Source: CAG-917 sp028724485 (GTDB taxonomy: Bacteria; Bacillota; Clostridia; Christensenellales; CAG-917). From it: DNA of 17,243 nucleotides. The stretch lies in contig JAQYCY010000121.1 of NCBI GenBank assembly GCA_028724485.1, positions 1-17,243 on the forward strand. The letters run 5' to 3'. Made by a program: the position numbers and the translations under genes. The notes below the pieces were generated by a model. That model had not been told where the DNA came from. It worked only from the letters and a program-made list of their open reading frames with translations, and searched no databases. This document shows positions 7,105 to 14,341 of this stretch, one piece after another; the stretch's first letter is position 1; each line of letters opens with the position of its first letter.

Positions 7105-7674
7105 ATGTTTATGACAGACAGCAATCAAAATCAAAACAAAACGCTAAATAACGGCACGGATGCTTGGCAAAACCCGAACGGAACTTATTCGTTTCCACCG
7201 TCCGATTCGGCTATAAACAATGCCGAAAACGCCGAGCATAAAGCAAACGATTTCCAAAACGTTCCGCCTTATTCTGCAATGCCCTATCCCGTATTCACTC
7301 CGCCCGCAACCGCAACGCCCGTTGATGAAGCCAAAAAAGCCGTTTCAATACTCGGCATTGTGGCTTTGGTTTTTTCGATAATCGGAGTGCTGTTTTTCGT
7401 TTTGCCTTGGTTTGACCTTTTAAATCTTATGAACAAGTGGAACGCTTTTAAGGCATTTACCACTCTCGACCAAAATATGGCGTTTATGGTTGCCTGCTTT
7501 GCCGTTGCTTTTTCAACTTTTTTATGCGGACTGATTATGGGTGCGGTCGCCCTTAAAAAGGAAGCAAAAACCGCCATGGGCGCGATTGCCGTAAGCGGTC
7601 TTTTGATAATTCCTGCATTATCTTTTACTTTTATATTCGCATTTACTCAAAGCATAACCAAAATACTGCTTTGA
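7105..7674 (+). CDS. Small membrane protein with Asn/Pro-rich N-terminus (DUF4190-like)
   Basis: A protein of 189 residues (187 if it starts at the ATG at 7111). Residues 1-74 are disordered and rich in Asn, Pro, Ala and Tyr. The rest has a strong membrane segment at about 79-101, a short loop with 'P-W-F-D-L', and two more segments at about 126-149 and 156-180. The pattern 'A-x-x-S-I-L-G-I-V-A-L-V-F-S-I-I-G' and 'G-L-I-M-G-A-V-A-L-K-K' resembles DUF4190-type proteins, whose function is not known. The start is uncertain: AGGTG at 7093-7097 fits the ATG at 7105, but the only good promoter would start RNA at about 7111. The stop codon ends at 7674, directly against the last base of the convergent PII-like gene, leaving no room for a terminator. 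Confidence 0.75.
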   Translation: MFMTDSNQNQNKTLNNGTDAWQNPNGTYSFPPSDSAINNAENAEHKANDFQNVPPYSAMPYPVFTPPATATPVDEAKKAVSILGIVALVFSIIGVLFFVLPWFDLLNLMNKWNAFKAFTTLDQNMAFMVACFAVAFSTFLCGLIMGAVALKKEAKTAMGAIAVSGLLIIPALSFTFIFAFTQSITKILL

Positions 7675-8115
7675 CTATTCGTTTTCGCCGTCCGATTTCG
7701 GATCTTCACTTTCCGCTTGCGGTTCGTCGTCTTTTGGAGCTGTTTCAACAAGCGACTTTTCTTTCGATGGTTTTTCTTCGCCGACCGATTCTTTGAGCTT
7801 TTTGTCGGTAAGTCCGACAACGTTGTCGACAGGCACTGCAAACGCAATTCCGTGTCCGGGGGTATTAAGTCCGACGGCTTTATAAAGAGCGTGCAAAACC
7901 GCTTCCTTTATATCGGACGAAACCAAAATCATTACCATTTCTTTTTCAGGTTGAATGGTGATGCTGAAAAACTTTTCTGCCGCTTTGTTAGCCGTGCCGT
8001 GAACGTTTACAACCGTTCCGCCCATTGCCCCGACCGCTCTCGCCGCGTCCATAACCGCTTCGGAAAAGCCTTCGTTTACTATGCACATAATCAATTCGTG
8101 TTTATATTTACTCAT
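7675..8115 (-). CDS. PII-like nitrogen-regulator-fold protein, second copy of the DUF1538 operon
   Basis: This 146-residue protein has a PII-type ferredoxin fold up to about residue 105. Strand 1 is 'H-E-L-I-M-C-I-V-N', followed by a helix and 'G-G-T-V-V-N-V-H-G-T-A', then 'I-x-P-E-K-E-M-V-M-I-L-V' and the C-terminal 'G-H-G-I-A-F-A-V-P-V-D-N-V-V-G-L'. The T-loop is short and lacks the Tyr uridylylation motif of GlnB/GlnK. The last 40 residues are acidic and Ser/Glu/Pro-rich, probably disordered. The start overlaps the previous gene's stop by ATGA, with AAGGGGG upstream, so the two are translationally coupled. PII-like proteins commonly bind adenine nucleotides and gate a neighbouring transporter; here the partner would be the DUF1538 protein. 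What it senses is unknown. Confidence 0.85.
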   Translation of the reverse strand: MSKYKHELIMCIVNEGFSEAVMDAARAVGAMGGTVVNVHGTANKAAEKFFSITIQPEKEMVMILVSSDIKEAVLHALYKAVGLNTPGHGIAFAVPVDNVVGLTDKKLKESVGEEKPSKEKSLVETAPKDDEPQAESEDPKSDGENE

Positions 8116-8579
8116 TTCTTGTCCCCCTTGACGGTCTTGGTGTTGTTGCTCAAAAAACCGTATATGGCAACTCCGATGACGCTTGACATCGGCACTGTGT
8201 ACGCAATGCCTTTTCCGTCTTTAATGGTGTTAAATCTATTTTCCAACGCAGCCAACGCTTCGGGAACTTTGTCCTCTTTGATAACGCTGAATATAACCGC
8301 TTTCGGAACTTCTTCAACGCCTAAAAGTTTCAAAATTTGTTCGTTAGCCGTTCCGTGCGCTCGCATTGAAAGCTGCATATTGACTTCAAAAGATTGAAGT
8401 AAATCCATATAAAACTCGGCTTTTGTGCGGTTTACGACAGTGATTAAAAGTTCGAGCTTATTAAGTTCAGTCGGCTTTTTTGCCGACGCTTTTACTTTTG
8501 CAATCTTTTCTTTTACGTCTTTTACTATCTTAACTTCCTTAATTTTGTTTATCTTCTTGTTTACGTTTTTATCCGCCAT
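8112..8579 (-). CDS. PII-like nitrogen-regulator-fold protein with lysine-rich N-terminal extension
   Basis: A second PII-like protein of 155 residues. Residues 1-38 are strongly basic (repeated Lys/Val/Ile) and not part of the fold, perhaps binding membrane lipid or nucleic acid. The PII-like domain follows: 'L-E-L-L-I-T-V-V-N', helix, 'M-R-A-H-G-T-A-N', 'P-K-A-V-I-F-S-V-I-K-E-D-K', and 'G-K-G-I-A-Y-T-V-P-M-S-S-V-I-G-V'. It shares 'H-G-T-A' and 'G-x-G-I-A-x-x-V-P' with the next gene's product, so the two are diverged tandem paralogues that could form hetero-trimers (inference). The ribosome binding site GAGGGG overlaps the stop codon of the DUF1538 gene. Confidence 0.83.
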   Translation of the reverse strand: MADKNVNKKINKIKEVKIVKDVKEKIAKVKASAKKPTELNKLELLITVVNRTKAEFYMDLLQSFEVNMQLSMRAHGTANEQILKLLGVEEVPKAVIFSVIKEDKVPEALAALENRFNTIKDGKGIAYTVPMSSVIGVAIYGFLSNNTKTVKGDKK

Positions 8580-8586
8580 ACGCCCC

Positions 8587-10113
8587 TCACATAAAATCGA
8601 TTATCTGCTCGTCGTCGGAATCGATAATCTTTTTCATTTCGATTGATTTTCTGACTTTTTGAGCGGCGATAGCCTTAAAGCCCAAAAGCTGAATGGTGAT
8701 AAGCGGCGTCATTGCAACCATTGCAACTATGCCGAAAGCGAGTTCCAAAATTTTGTCCGCGCCCCAAACAACCGAGCAAGCACCGATTGCCATAGGCAAA
8801 ATAAAGCTGGACGTAAGCGGTCCGCTTGCAACTCCGCCGGAGTCGAATGCAATCGCCGTGTATATTTTCGGCACGAAAAAGGACAATCCGATTGAAAGCG
8901 CATAACCGGGGATAAGATAATACAAGATAGAGAAATTGAATATTATTCTTATCATCGAAAGTCCGATTGAAATGCCTACGCCGATTGTAAGCGCAATAAG
9001 CATCGAACGCTTAGTAACTTTTCCGTCGGTTATCTCTTCGACTTGTTTGTTTAAAACGTGTACGGCAGGCTCTGCCAAAACTACTACAAAACCTATTACA
9101 AAACCGAATACGACAAGAAGCGGTTTGTTGAAACTTGCAAGAGCTTGCCCGATTTTAAAGCCGATTGGCATAAATCCTACTTCAACCGCAGTAAGAAATA
9201 TTACAAGTCCGATAAACGTATAAAGTATGCCGATAATAATTTGTAAAATCTTCTTTTTAGGCAATTTCAAAACCGTAAATTGCAAAATGAAGAAGAACAC
9301 CACAATAAGCCCTAATGCAATAACCACGTCAAGCATAGTTCCCGACAAAACCTTGCCGAAATTTGCGCCCAAGGACGATTCGACCGAATAGCTTGCAAGT
9401 TCATAGTTTATTTTGCCCCTTGAAAACACCGAAAGCAACAATACGGCAATCATAGGTCCTATCGAACACAATGCGACGAGTCCGAAGCTGTTTTCTCTGC
9501 TATCCTTGCCGCCGATAGTCGAAGCCACGCCTACGCCGAGCGCCATTATAAACGGAACGGTTATAGGGCCTGTCGTAACGCCGCCAGAATCAAAACCTAA
9601 CGGCAAAAGCTGCCCTTTTCCGTTTTCGATGAGCAATGCGGCAATCGCAAAAAGTATCATATAAAAGAACATCAAAAGCGGCGCAAGATTTACCTTTTTC
9701 ACTATCTTGATTATGGAAATAAGCAAAAACAAGCCTACGCCGACGCCAACAACCGCAATAAGCACTTTGCCGCTCATAACGGTACTTACCTGATCGGCAA
9801 GCACGCTAAGGTCAGGTTCCGCCACCGTTATTAAAACGCCCATAACAAAGCCTACGCCCAAAAGCAACGGCAAGTTTCTCGATTTGGTAAGACCTGTTCC
9901 TACCTGCTCACCCATAGGCGTCATCGCAAGGTCCGCGCCGAGATTGAAAAGCGCAATGCCCAAAATCAAAAAAACGGAACAAACAGCAAAAGTAACTATT
10001 TCGGTAGTCGAAAAATTACAAACGGGAGTAAACGCCAAAACCAAAACTATCACCGCAACCGGCAATACGGAAATGACTGATTCTTTAAATTTAGAGAACA
10101 TAGCTTTTATCAT
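8587..10113 (-). CDS. DUF1538 family membrane transporter, two fused repeats (UmpA/UmpB-like)
   Basis: A 508-residue polytopic membrane protein with an internal duplication. Each half has an 'A-E-P-D/A-x-x-V-L-x-x-Q-V' motif (residues about 98-108 and 347-357) and an 'F-D-S-G-G-V-x-x-G-P-x-T' motif (174-185 and 423-434), about 249 residues apart. These are hallmarks of the DUF1538 family. Separate family members UmpA and UmpB have, to my recollection, been reported as a two-component Na+(K+)/H+ antiporter; here both halves are in one chain. The conserved acidic and Ser/Gly motifs would suit an ion pathway. Translation starts at the ATG at 10113 behind a weak GGTG ribosome binding site. It heads an operon with two PII-like genes, a pairing known for this family, which suggests gating by a nucleotide-sensing PII protein. 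Transported ion not shown. Confidence 0.87.
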   Translation of the reverse strand: MIKAMFSKFKESVISVLPVAVIVLVLAFTPVCNFSTTEIVTFAVCSVFLILGIALFNLGADLAMTPMGEQVGTGLTKSRNLPLLLGVGFVMGVLITVAEPDLSVLADQVSTVMSGKVLIAVVGVGVGLFLLISIIKIVKKVNLAPLLMFFYMILFAIAALLIENGKGQLLPLGFDSGGVTTGPITVPFIMALGVGVASTIGGKDSRENSFGLVALCSIGPMIAVLLLSVFSRGKINYELASYSVESSLGANFGKVLSGTMLDVVIALGLIVVFFFILQFTVLKLPKKKILQIIIGILYTFIGLVIFLTAVEVGFMPIGFKIGQALASFNKPLLVVFGFVIGFVVVLAEPAVHVLNKQVEEITDGKVTKRSMLIALTIGVGISIGLSMIRIIFNFSILYYLIPGYALSIGLSFFVPKIYTAIAFDSGGVASGPLTSSFILPMAIGACSVVWGADKILELAFGIVAMVAMTPLITIQLLGFKAIAAQKVRKSIEMKKIIDSDDEQIIDFM

Positions 10114-10280
10114 TTTTCACCGCTTCGTAGTTTTATTTTTATTTGACTGCTTAATGTTTTTCACCGCTTATTAGCTTGTTTATATTTACCGTTTGGTAGT
10201 TACTTTTTATTCAACCGTTTGATTGTTTTATGATATTTACCGCTTAGTAGTTACTTTTTATTCAACCGTTCGTTTGTTTT
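10114..10280 (-). repeat. Degenerate ~50-bp repeats in the leader, each carrying a copy of the gene-start region
   Basis: The best pair is 10182-10229 and 10233-10280, 48 bases each at a period of 51 with a few mismatches. Two more decayed copies lie at 10161-10180 and 10114-10160. On the minus strand every copy carries GCGGTGAAAA or GCGGTAAATA, the same sequence that stands just before the DUF1538 start codon. Weaker echoes continue to about 10400. Confidence 0.7.
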
Positions 10281-10392
10281 TTTATTCTTATTAAATCGCC
10301 TGAAATTTTCTTTTTATTTGTCCGTATGATTGTTAATTTCCGTTCCGCCGTTAGTAATTTGACAACTTTGTAGCTTTATTTATTCAGTCGTT

Positions 10393-10452
10393 TTGTTTTT
10401 AATTGTATATTTAAATAACCTATTGTTTTTAATTGTATATTTAAATAGCCTA
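10393..10452. repeat. 30-bp tandem duplication, one mismatch
   Basis: Positions 10393-10422 and 10423-10452 are identical except for one A/G difference (10418 against 10448). The unit is AT-rich, beginning TTGTTTTTAATTG. It lies in the leader of the DUF1538 operon. It has no spacer and only two copies, so it is not a CRISPR. Confidence 0.85.
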
Positions 10453-10454
10453 GC

Positions 10455-10494
10455 CGTTAAAAAAAATTTCCGTTTAAACAGAAATTTTTTTACG
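10455..10494. terminator. A/T hairpin with T-run, bidirectional terminator candidate
   Basis: AAAAAAATTTC (10460-10470) pairs with GAAATTTTTTT (10481-10491), with CGT/ACG extending the base past one bulge. It can end the protease transcript coming from 10616 on the minus strand. It lies just after the predicted start of the DUF1538 operon promoter, so it would also form the very 5' end of that mRNA and may protect it. Confidence 0.55.
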
Positions 10495-10504
10495 TTTGTT
10501 AATA

Positions 10505-10533
10505 ATTATAACATAGCTAAGATGCTTTTGCAA
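10505..10533 (-). promoter_or_regulatory. Strong promoter of the DUF1538-PII operon
   Basis: On the minus strand TTGCAA (10528-10533), a 17-base spacer, and TATAAT (10505-10510) preceded by TGT form an extended -10 sigma-A type promoter. Transcription should start near 10498, about 385 bases before the first start codon. Confidence 0.75.
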
Positions 10534-10615
10534 CGGCAATTTTTGTGTCGCAAGTAAAACTATTTACCCGAATTTTAGTCGCTACCGCTACAAAACTGTC
10601 GCAAATTTACTACCT

Positions 10616-11440
10616 TTATTCACAACATTCTTCTTTAGCTCTTTCGATAAACGCCTTTACGTCAGAAAGCGGAATTGCGTAATTGATTCCGAGTTCGCCC
10701 GAAACTGCATCGACGACGCCGACAAGTTCACCCTTAGAGTTAAGAAGCGGACCGCCCGAATTTCCGTGAAGAGTGTTTGCGGTTATAACTATAAATTCGT
10801 TTCCGTTGACGGTCCTTTGTTCGTCCGAAACCAAACCGTCGATTATGCAAAGTCCCTTACCTGCGCTATTTCCTATTGCATAAATGCGTTCGCCCGTTCT
10901 GACGGGAGCGGCGGCAAACGTAACGCCTTTTAAACCTTCCTTTTCAATTTTCATAATGGCGAGGTCACGCTTAGGATCGCAATAAACAAATTCAAGCTCG
11001 TATTTTTCGTTTGATTTGTATGCCTTTCCGAGTACGAGCGAGGATATAGCCGATATTTTGTTGTCATCTGTAAGTTTTGCTATGACGTGAGCATTTGTCA
11101 CAATATAGCCACCGTCCACCACAAAACCGCTGCCAACTTGCAGCTGGTCGCCGAATACGGACACAAGCGAAAATACACTGTCACGATTAAGGTCGAACAC
11201 GTTTGGCGTGCCGTCGTTTATTTGCTTAGTGTTTTCATTTTGCGATTTTTCGGTTTTAGGCTCATCGACGTGATTTTTTAAATTAAAAACTCTGAGTCTG
11301 CTTTCCGAGTTAAACTCACCCAAACAACTGCGGCACTGATAACCGTAAAATGTGTTTCCGTCCTTTTCGTATTCGACAAGTTCGACAATCTCGTTGCTTC
11401 CGCAAATTTCACATCTATCACATCTGAAAACCATTCCCAT
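10616..11440 (-). CDS. Zinc ribbon-trypsin-like serine protease (HtrA/S1C type, no PDZ)
   Basis: Residues 1-45 form a zinc ribbon with Cys10, Cys13, Cys36 and Cys39 (an extra Cys7 is present). A polar linker (46-88) leads to a trypsin-like domain of the S1C/HtrA type. His118 lies in 'V-T-N-A-H-V', Asp159 in 'R-D-L-A-I-M-K-I', and Ser228 in 'G-N-S-G-G-P-L', so the triad is complete. There is no signal peptide, transmembrane segment or PDZ domain, so unlike DegP it should act in the cytoplasm, with the zinc ribbon as a likely targeting or sensing part. AGGAGGG overlaps the stop codon of the Vps4-like ATPase gene upstream, and only 11 bases separate the two genes, so they are translationally coupled. 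It closes the seven-gene cluster. Substrate unknown; a partner in the same cluster is a reasonable guess. Confidence 0.88.
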   Translation of the reverse strand: MGMVFRCDRCEICGSNEIVELVEYEKDGNTFYGYQCRSCLGEFNSESRLRVFNLKNHVDEPKTEKSQNENTKQINDGTPNVFDLNRDSVFSLVSVFGDQLQVGSGFVVDGGYIVTNAHVIAKLTDDNKISAISSLVLGKAYKSNEKYELEFVYCDPKRDLAIMKIEKEGLKGVTFAAAPVRTGERIYAIGNSAGKGLCIIDGLVSDEQRTVNGNEFIVITANTLHGNSGGPLLNSKGELVGVVDAVSGELGINYAIPLSDVKAFIERAKEECCE

Positions 11441-11451
11441 ACGTTTCCCTC

Positions 11452-12609
11452 CTATTCTCCGACGGTTTCACCGTTTCTGTATGCCGTAAACTTTGCAAGT
11501 TCTTCTTCGGTGATAACGTTTCTTGTACATTCGATTGCGTGCGCCAAATCGGCTTTTGTTATATTTTCGATTTTAGACGATTTTATCGCTCTCTTGTACG
11601 CTTCGAGTTTTACCTTTTCGCATATTGCCGTAATATCGCCGCCACCAAAACCGTCGAGCGAGTGCGCAAATTCTTTAAGATCTACGTCATCGTCTTTCGG
11701 CAATTTTTTGAGCGACTTGTTCACCATAAATTCTCTTGCTTTTTCGTCAGGCAATCCGACGTAAATCTGCGTATCGAAACGGCCGCCACGAACCATTGCG
11801 CTATCGATTGCCCAAGGACGGTTCGTTGCTGAGATTAAAAGCAACATTTTGTTTGTTTTCGACTTTTTGAAACCGTCGACCTTTGTAAGGAATGTCGCAA
11901 CGAAACGCGACATTTCGGCGTCAACACCGCCTGTGCTGTCACTACGCTTGGACGCAACAGAATCGAATTCGTCGAAAAAGATGATTGCTCTTTCGTTTTT
12001 CAATGCCGTATTGAAAAGCGCGTCGAGTTGCTTAGAGCTGTCGCCCATATATTTAGAAATCAAATCCTGACAGTTGATTGCATAAAACTTTGCGTCAACC
12101 TCACCTGCGATTGCCCTTGCGATAAAGGTTTTACCTGTTCCGGGAGGTCCGTAAAGCATAATTTTTGCGCCGGGTTTTATATTATACGCTTCGGCAAGTT
12201 CGGGATTGTTCATAGGCGCAAGCACTTTGAACTTAATCTGTTCTTTTACGTCTTCGAGTCCCGCAACGTCCTTGAACGTGATTTTATTTTCGTCCGGCTC
12301 GACAGGTTGAAATTCGGGAGTATCGTCGTCCTTCTTTTCGTTATTTCCGTTTCCGCTGTTCGGCTTTTGCGTCATTTTGACAGGCTTTTTACCCGAACAA
12401 TTTGACCTGACAAAATTCAAAATCTTGGCGGCATTTTTGTGGTATTCCAGTTTAACGTCGTTTGTGGTTGCCGTTTGCGAAATATTGTCCGCAAGCTCGG
12501 CGGCTCTCAAAAACGCGTCTCTTGCTCCCATTACGTCGCCTTGCGAATACATATCTTTTGCCGTTTGATAAAAACTCTTGTAGGCTTCAACCTTTGCAGA
12601 ATTGTTCAT
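11452..12609 (-). CDS. AAA+ ATPase of Vps4/katanin type with N-terminal MIT-like domain
   Basis: The 385-residue protein has the Vps4 layout. Residues 1-70 are a three-helix stretch with MIT-like pattern ('A-K-D-M-Y-S-Q-G-D-V-x-x-A-R-D-A-F-L-R-A-A-E'), residues 71-108 a polar linker, and 109-385 a single AAA+ module. Walker A is 'G-P-P-G-T-G-K-T' (154-161), the pore loop 'S-K-Y-M-G-D-S' (185-191) matches the Vps4/katanin 'K-W-M-G-E-S', Walker B is 'I-I-F-F-D-E-F-D-S' (209-217), sensor 1 is 'A-T-N-R-P' with Asn263, and the arginine fingers are in 'R-G-G-R-F-D'. Vps4 ATPases pull ESCRT-III polymers apart through the central pore after the MIT domain grips a C-terminal helix. No FtsH-type membrane segment or protease domain is present, though FtsH-like AAA modules share some motifs. 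AAGGAG precedes the ATG. Confidence 0.85.
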   Translation of the reverse strand: MNNSAKVEAYKSFYQTAKDMYSQGDVMGARDAFLRAAELADNISQTATTNDVKLEYHKNAAKILNFVRSNCSGKKPVKMTQKPNSGNGNNEKKDDDTPEFQPVEPDENKITFKDVAGLEDVKEQIKFKVLAPMNNPELAEAYNIKPGAKIMLYGPPGTGKTFIARAIAGEVDAKFYAINCQDLISKYMGDSSKQLDALFNTALKNERAIIFFDEFDSVASKRSDSTGGVDAEMSRFVATFLTKVDGFKKSKTNKMLLLISATNRPWAIDSAMVRGGRFDTQIYVGLPDEKAREFMVNKSLKKLPKDDDVDLKEFAHSLDGFGGGDITAICEKVKLEAYKRAIKSSKIENITKADLAHAIECTRNVITEEELAKFTAYRNGETVGE

Positions 12610-12676
12610 ATATGCTCCTTTTGTTTTCTTTAAATTTTAAGCTATCAAATTAAACAGCCCATCATTTATATTTAAT

Positions 12677-12696
12677 AGACAAAACTAAAATTGTCT
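12677..12696 (-). other. Small inverted repeat between TIR and ATPase genes
   Basis: AGACAA (12677-12682) and TTGTCT (12691-12696) could form a 6-bp stem. The following minus-strand bases (ATTAAATAT) are AT-rich without a T-run, so it is at most a weak terminator or processing signal. The remaining 107-base gap shows nothing else. Confidence 0.25.
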
Positions 12697-12716
12697 TAAT
12701 AAGCGAAACTATAAGT

Positions 12717-14240
12717 TTACCTTGAGCCTAAAACCATAATTATTATTATAAACGCCACAAAAAGGAAGGACAAAATCGTAAGAATTAAATAAAGTTTTTT
12801 AATTCTCTTTAAGCCTAACTTAAAATAATGGTCGTTTTCATTTGCCGTCGAATTTTTTTTCATATAAATATCGAGGCGTTTGTTTTTGATTACGCTAAGC
12901 ACCTTCGGATTTACAAAAGCACATTCGACGCCGCTAAGCACGGCAAACACGATTGAGGCAACATAGGCGGCAAAAGCAGTGCTAAGGTTGTCTAACTGTG
13001 AGGCAAATAAAAATCCGCACGACACCAAAAAGCATATCGGCAAAATCCAAGTAAGCATTATCGACCATTTAAGTTTTTTATCTGCCTTAATCAGGTCGAT
13101 TTTTTCTTCTTGAATTTTGCGAAGAGAATTTACGTATTCTTTTGCCTTATACTGTCCGCTTTCGGCACTATGAACACTATTTGCTTGCCGTTCGTTTTTT
13201 GCCAAATTCGATTTCTGTTCTTGTGATAAATCAATGCGGTCTTCGGATAGATTTTTGTTTAACGCTGCGGCTATTTGAACTTCTTTTTTACCTGCCGCAG
13301 GAGTTTTTCCTTCATCTTTTTTTGGCGTGTTTTCGATAACCTTAGCTATATGGCGTTCGAGGTCGCCGTAAAAAGTCTTTTTGCTGCCGTCAAGGCATTG
13401 CCTTGTTTTAAGCGCACTCGGCAAAAGCGACGGATCGCATTTTTCATAAACAACGATAAGGCTGTTTGCGTCCTTATCGCCGCTTGTGACCATTCTTGCG
13501 TATCTCGACCACTCGTTCTTCATCCAAGTAGACGAAAAATATTCAGGCTTTTGACCGTAGACTATCATAACTTTTGCCGACGTCAATGCCGCGTATATAT
13601 AAGGCTCGTATTGTTCCGACACCTTATCACGCAAACTCTCACGGCTGAAAAATACTCGGTAGCCAAGTCCCGTCAAATGCGTATAAAGATTTTGCGCTTC
13701 ATAGCTGTCGGGTGTGCGTTCAAGTCCGTTTTCACGAACGGAATCTTTGAAACAAATAAATATATCGTAAGGCTTTTCACGGCTTGCTTTATCAAACCAT
13801 TCTTTCCTTATGTTTTCGATTTTTAACGCTTGTTGTTCATAATTCTCTTTGACAACGCCGTTCGACAATTCGACGGCTTTCAAATAGTCCTCGTCGTTCA
13901 AAAAGTTCTTATCTAAAATTCTCTGACACGTAGGCACTTTTCTATTGTCGATTAAGTCGTCAACGTAGATAATGCCGTTTTTAGCCAAAGCCCTGCCCCA
14001 ATACGCCTCATGGCAAGCGTTGTCTTTTGACAGTATAAATGAAAAGTTTTCTATTGCGTCCTCAAATTCCGCTTTCCGCAGTTTGTCGTATGCGGAAACA
14101 AGCAAAATTTCGTTTTGCGATTTTGTTCTGCCGTCTTGAAACTTCGCTCCGCACGCTTTGCAAGTGTAAACACTTCCGTCAAATTCCAACGGACCGCCGC
14201 ATACTTTGCATATGAGTTTTATAAACTTTTCGTCTGCCAT
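12717..14240 (-). CDS. Zinc ribbon-TIR domain-transmembrane protein
   Basis: The 507-residue protein has four parts. A zinc ribbon has Cys11, Cys14, Cys27 and Cys30. A helical TPR-like region follows (about 42-145). The TIR domain (about 156-300) begins 'Y-D-I-F-I-C-F-K-D', continues with 'G-Y-R-V-F-F-S-R-E-S-L' and 'A-K-V-M-I-V-Y-G', and has 'S-S-T-W-M-K-N-E-W'. Glu243 in that W-x-x-x-E motif sits where the catalytic glutamate of NAD-cleaving TIR domains lies. A charged linker leads to three membrane segments (about 393-414, 420-443, 481-504). The TIR domain thus faces the cytoplasm from the N-terminal side. It may cleave NAD+ or serve as a signalling scaffold; NADase activity is only a possibility. 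The start has AAAGGA upstream. It lies between the Snf7-like and Vps4-like genes. Confidence 0.87.
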   Translation of the reverse strand: MADEKFIKLICKVCGGPLEFDGSVYTCKACGAKFQDGRTKSQNEILLVSAYDKLRKAEFEDAIENFSFILSKDNACHEAYWGRALAKNGIIYVDDLIDNRKVPTCQRILDKNFLNDEDYLKAVELSNGVVKENYEQQALKIENIRKEWFDKASREKPYDIFICFKDSVRENGLERTPDSYEAQNLYTHLTGLGYRVFFSRESLRDKVSEQYEPYIYAALTSAKVMIVYGQKPEYFSSTWMKNEWSRYARMVTSGDKDANSLIVVYEKCDPSLLPSALKTRQCLDGSKKTFYGDLERHIAKVIENTPKKDEGKTPAAGKKEVQIAAALNKNLSEDRIDLSQEQKSNLAKNERQANSVHSAESGQYKAKEYVNSLRKIQEEKIDLIKADKKLKWSIMLTWILPICFLVSCGFLFASQLDNLSTAFAAYVASIVFAVLSGVECAFVNPKVLSVIKNKRLDIYMKKNSTANENDHYFKLGLKRIKKLYLILTILSFLFVAFIIIIMVLGSR

Positions 14241-14341
14241 TTGCTTTTCCTTTCTTTAAATAGGAATAAAAATCCCATTTCTTAGAGGCACTAAGCCTTG
14301 CCTTTATCAATTGCGGTAATTTTTGCTAGTCGCCTTTACGA

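Larger units (their letters stand above)
10114..10498 (-). other. Gene-free ~385-base transcribed leader of the DUF1538-PII operon
   Basis: Between the predicted transcription start (about 10498) and the DUF1538 start codon no gene can be supported. The stretch is T-rich on the plus strand and made mostly of a 5' terminal A/T hairpin, the 30-bp tandem pair and the degenerate ~50-bp repeats. I recognise no known riboswitch. The remaining 10534-10615 stretch up to the protease gene shows nothing notable. Confidence 0.5.

Noticed and set aside
7717..8397. 226-codon plus-strand reading frame opposite the two PII-like genes
   Set aside because: It is the antisense shadow of two recognisable PII-like genes, with Phe/Arg/His-biased composition and no ribosome binding site.
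10393..10452. CRISPR array
   Set aside because: Only two directly adjacent 30-bp copies with no spacers, and no cas genes.
11452..12609. FtsH-type protease
   Set aside because: No N-terminal membrane segments and no HExxH zinc protease domain; the chain ends after the AAA module.
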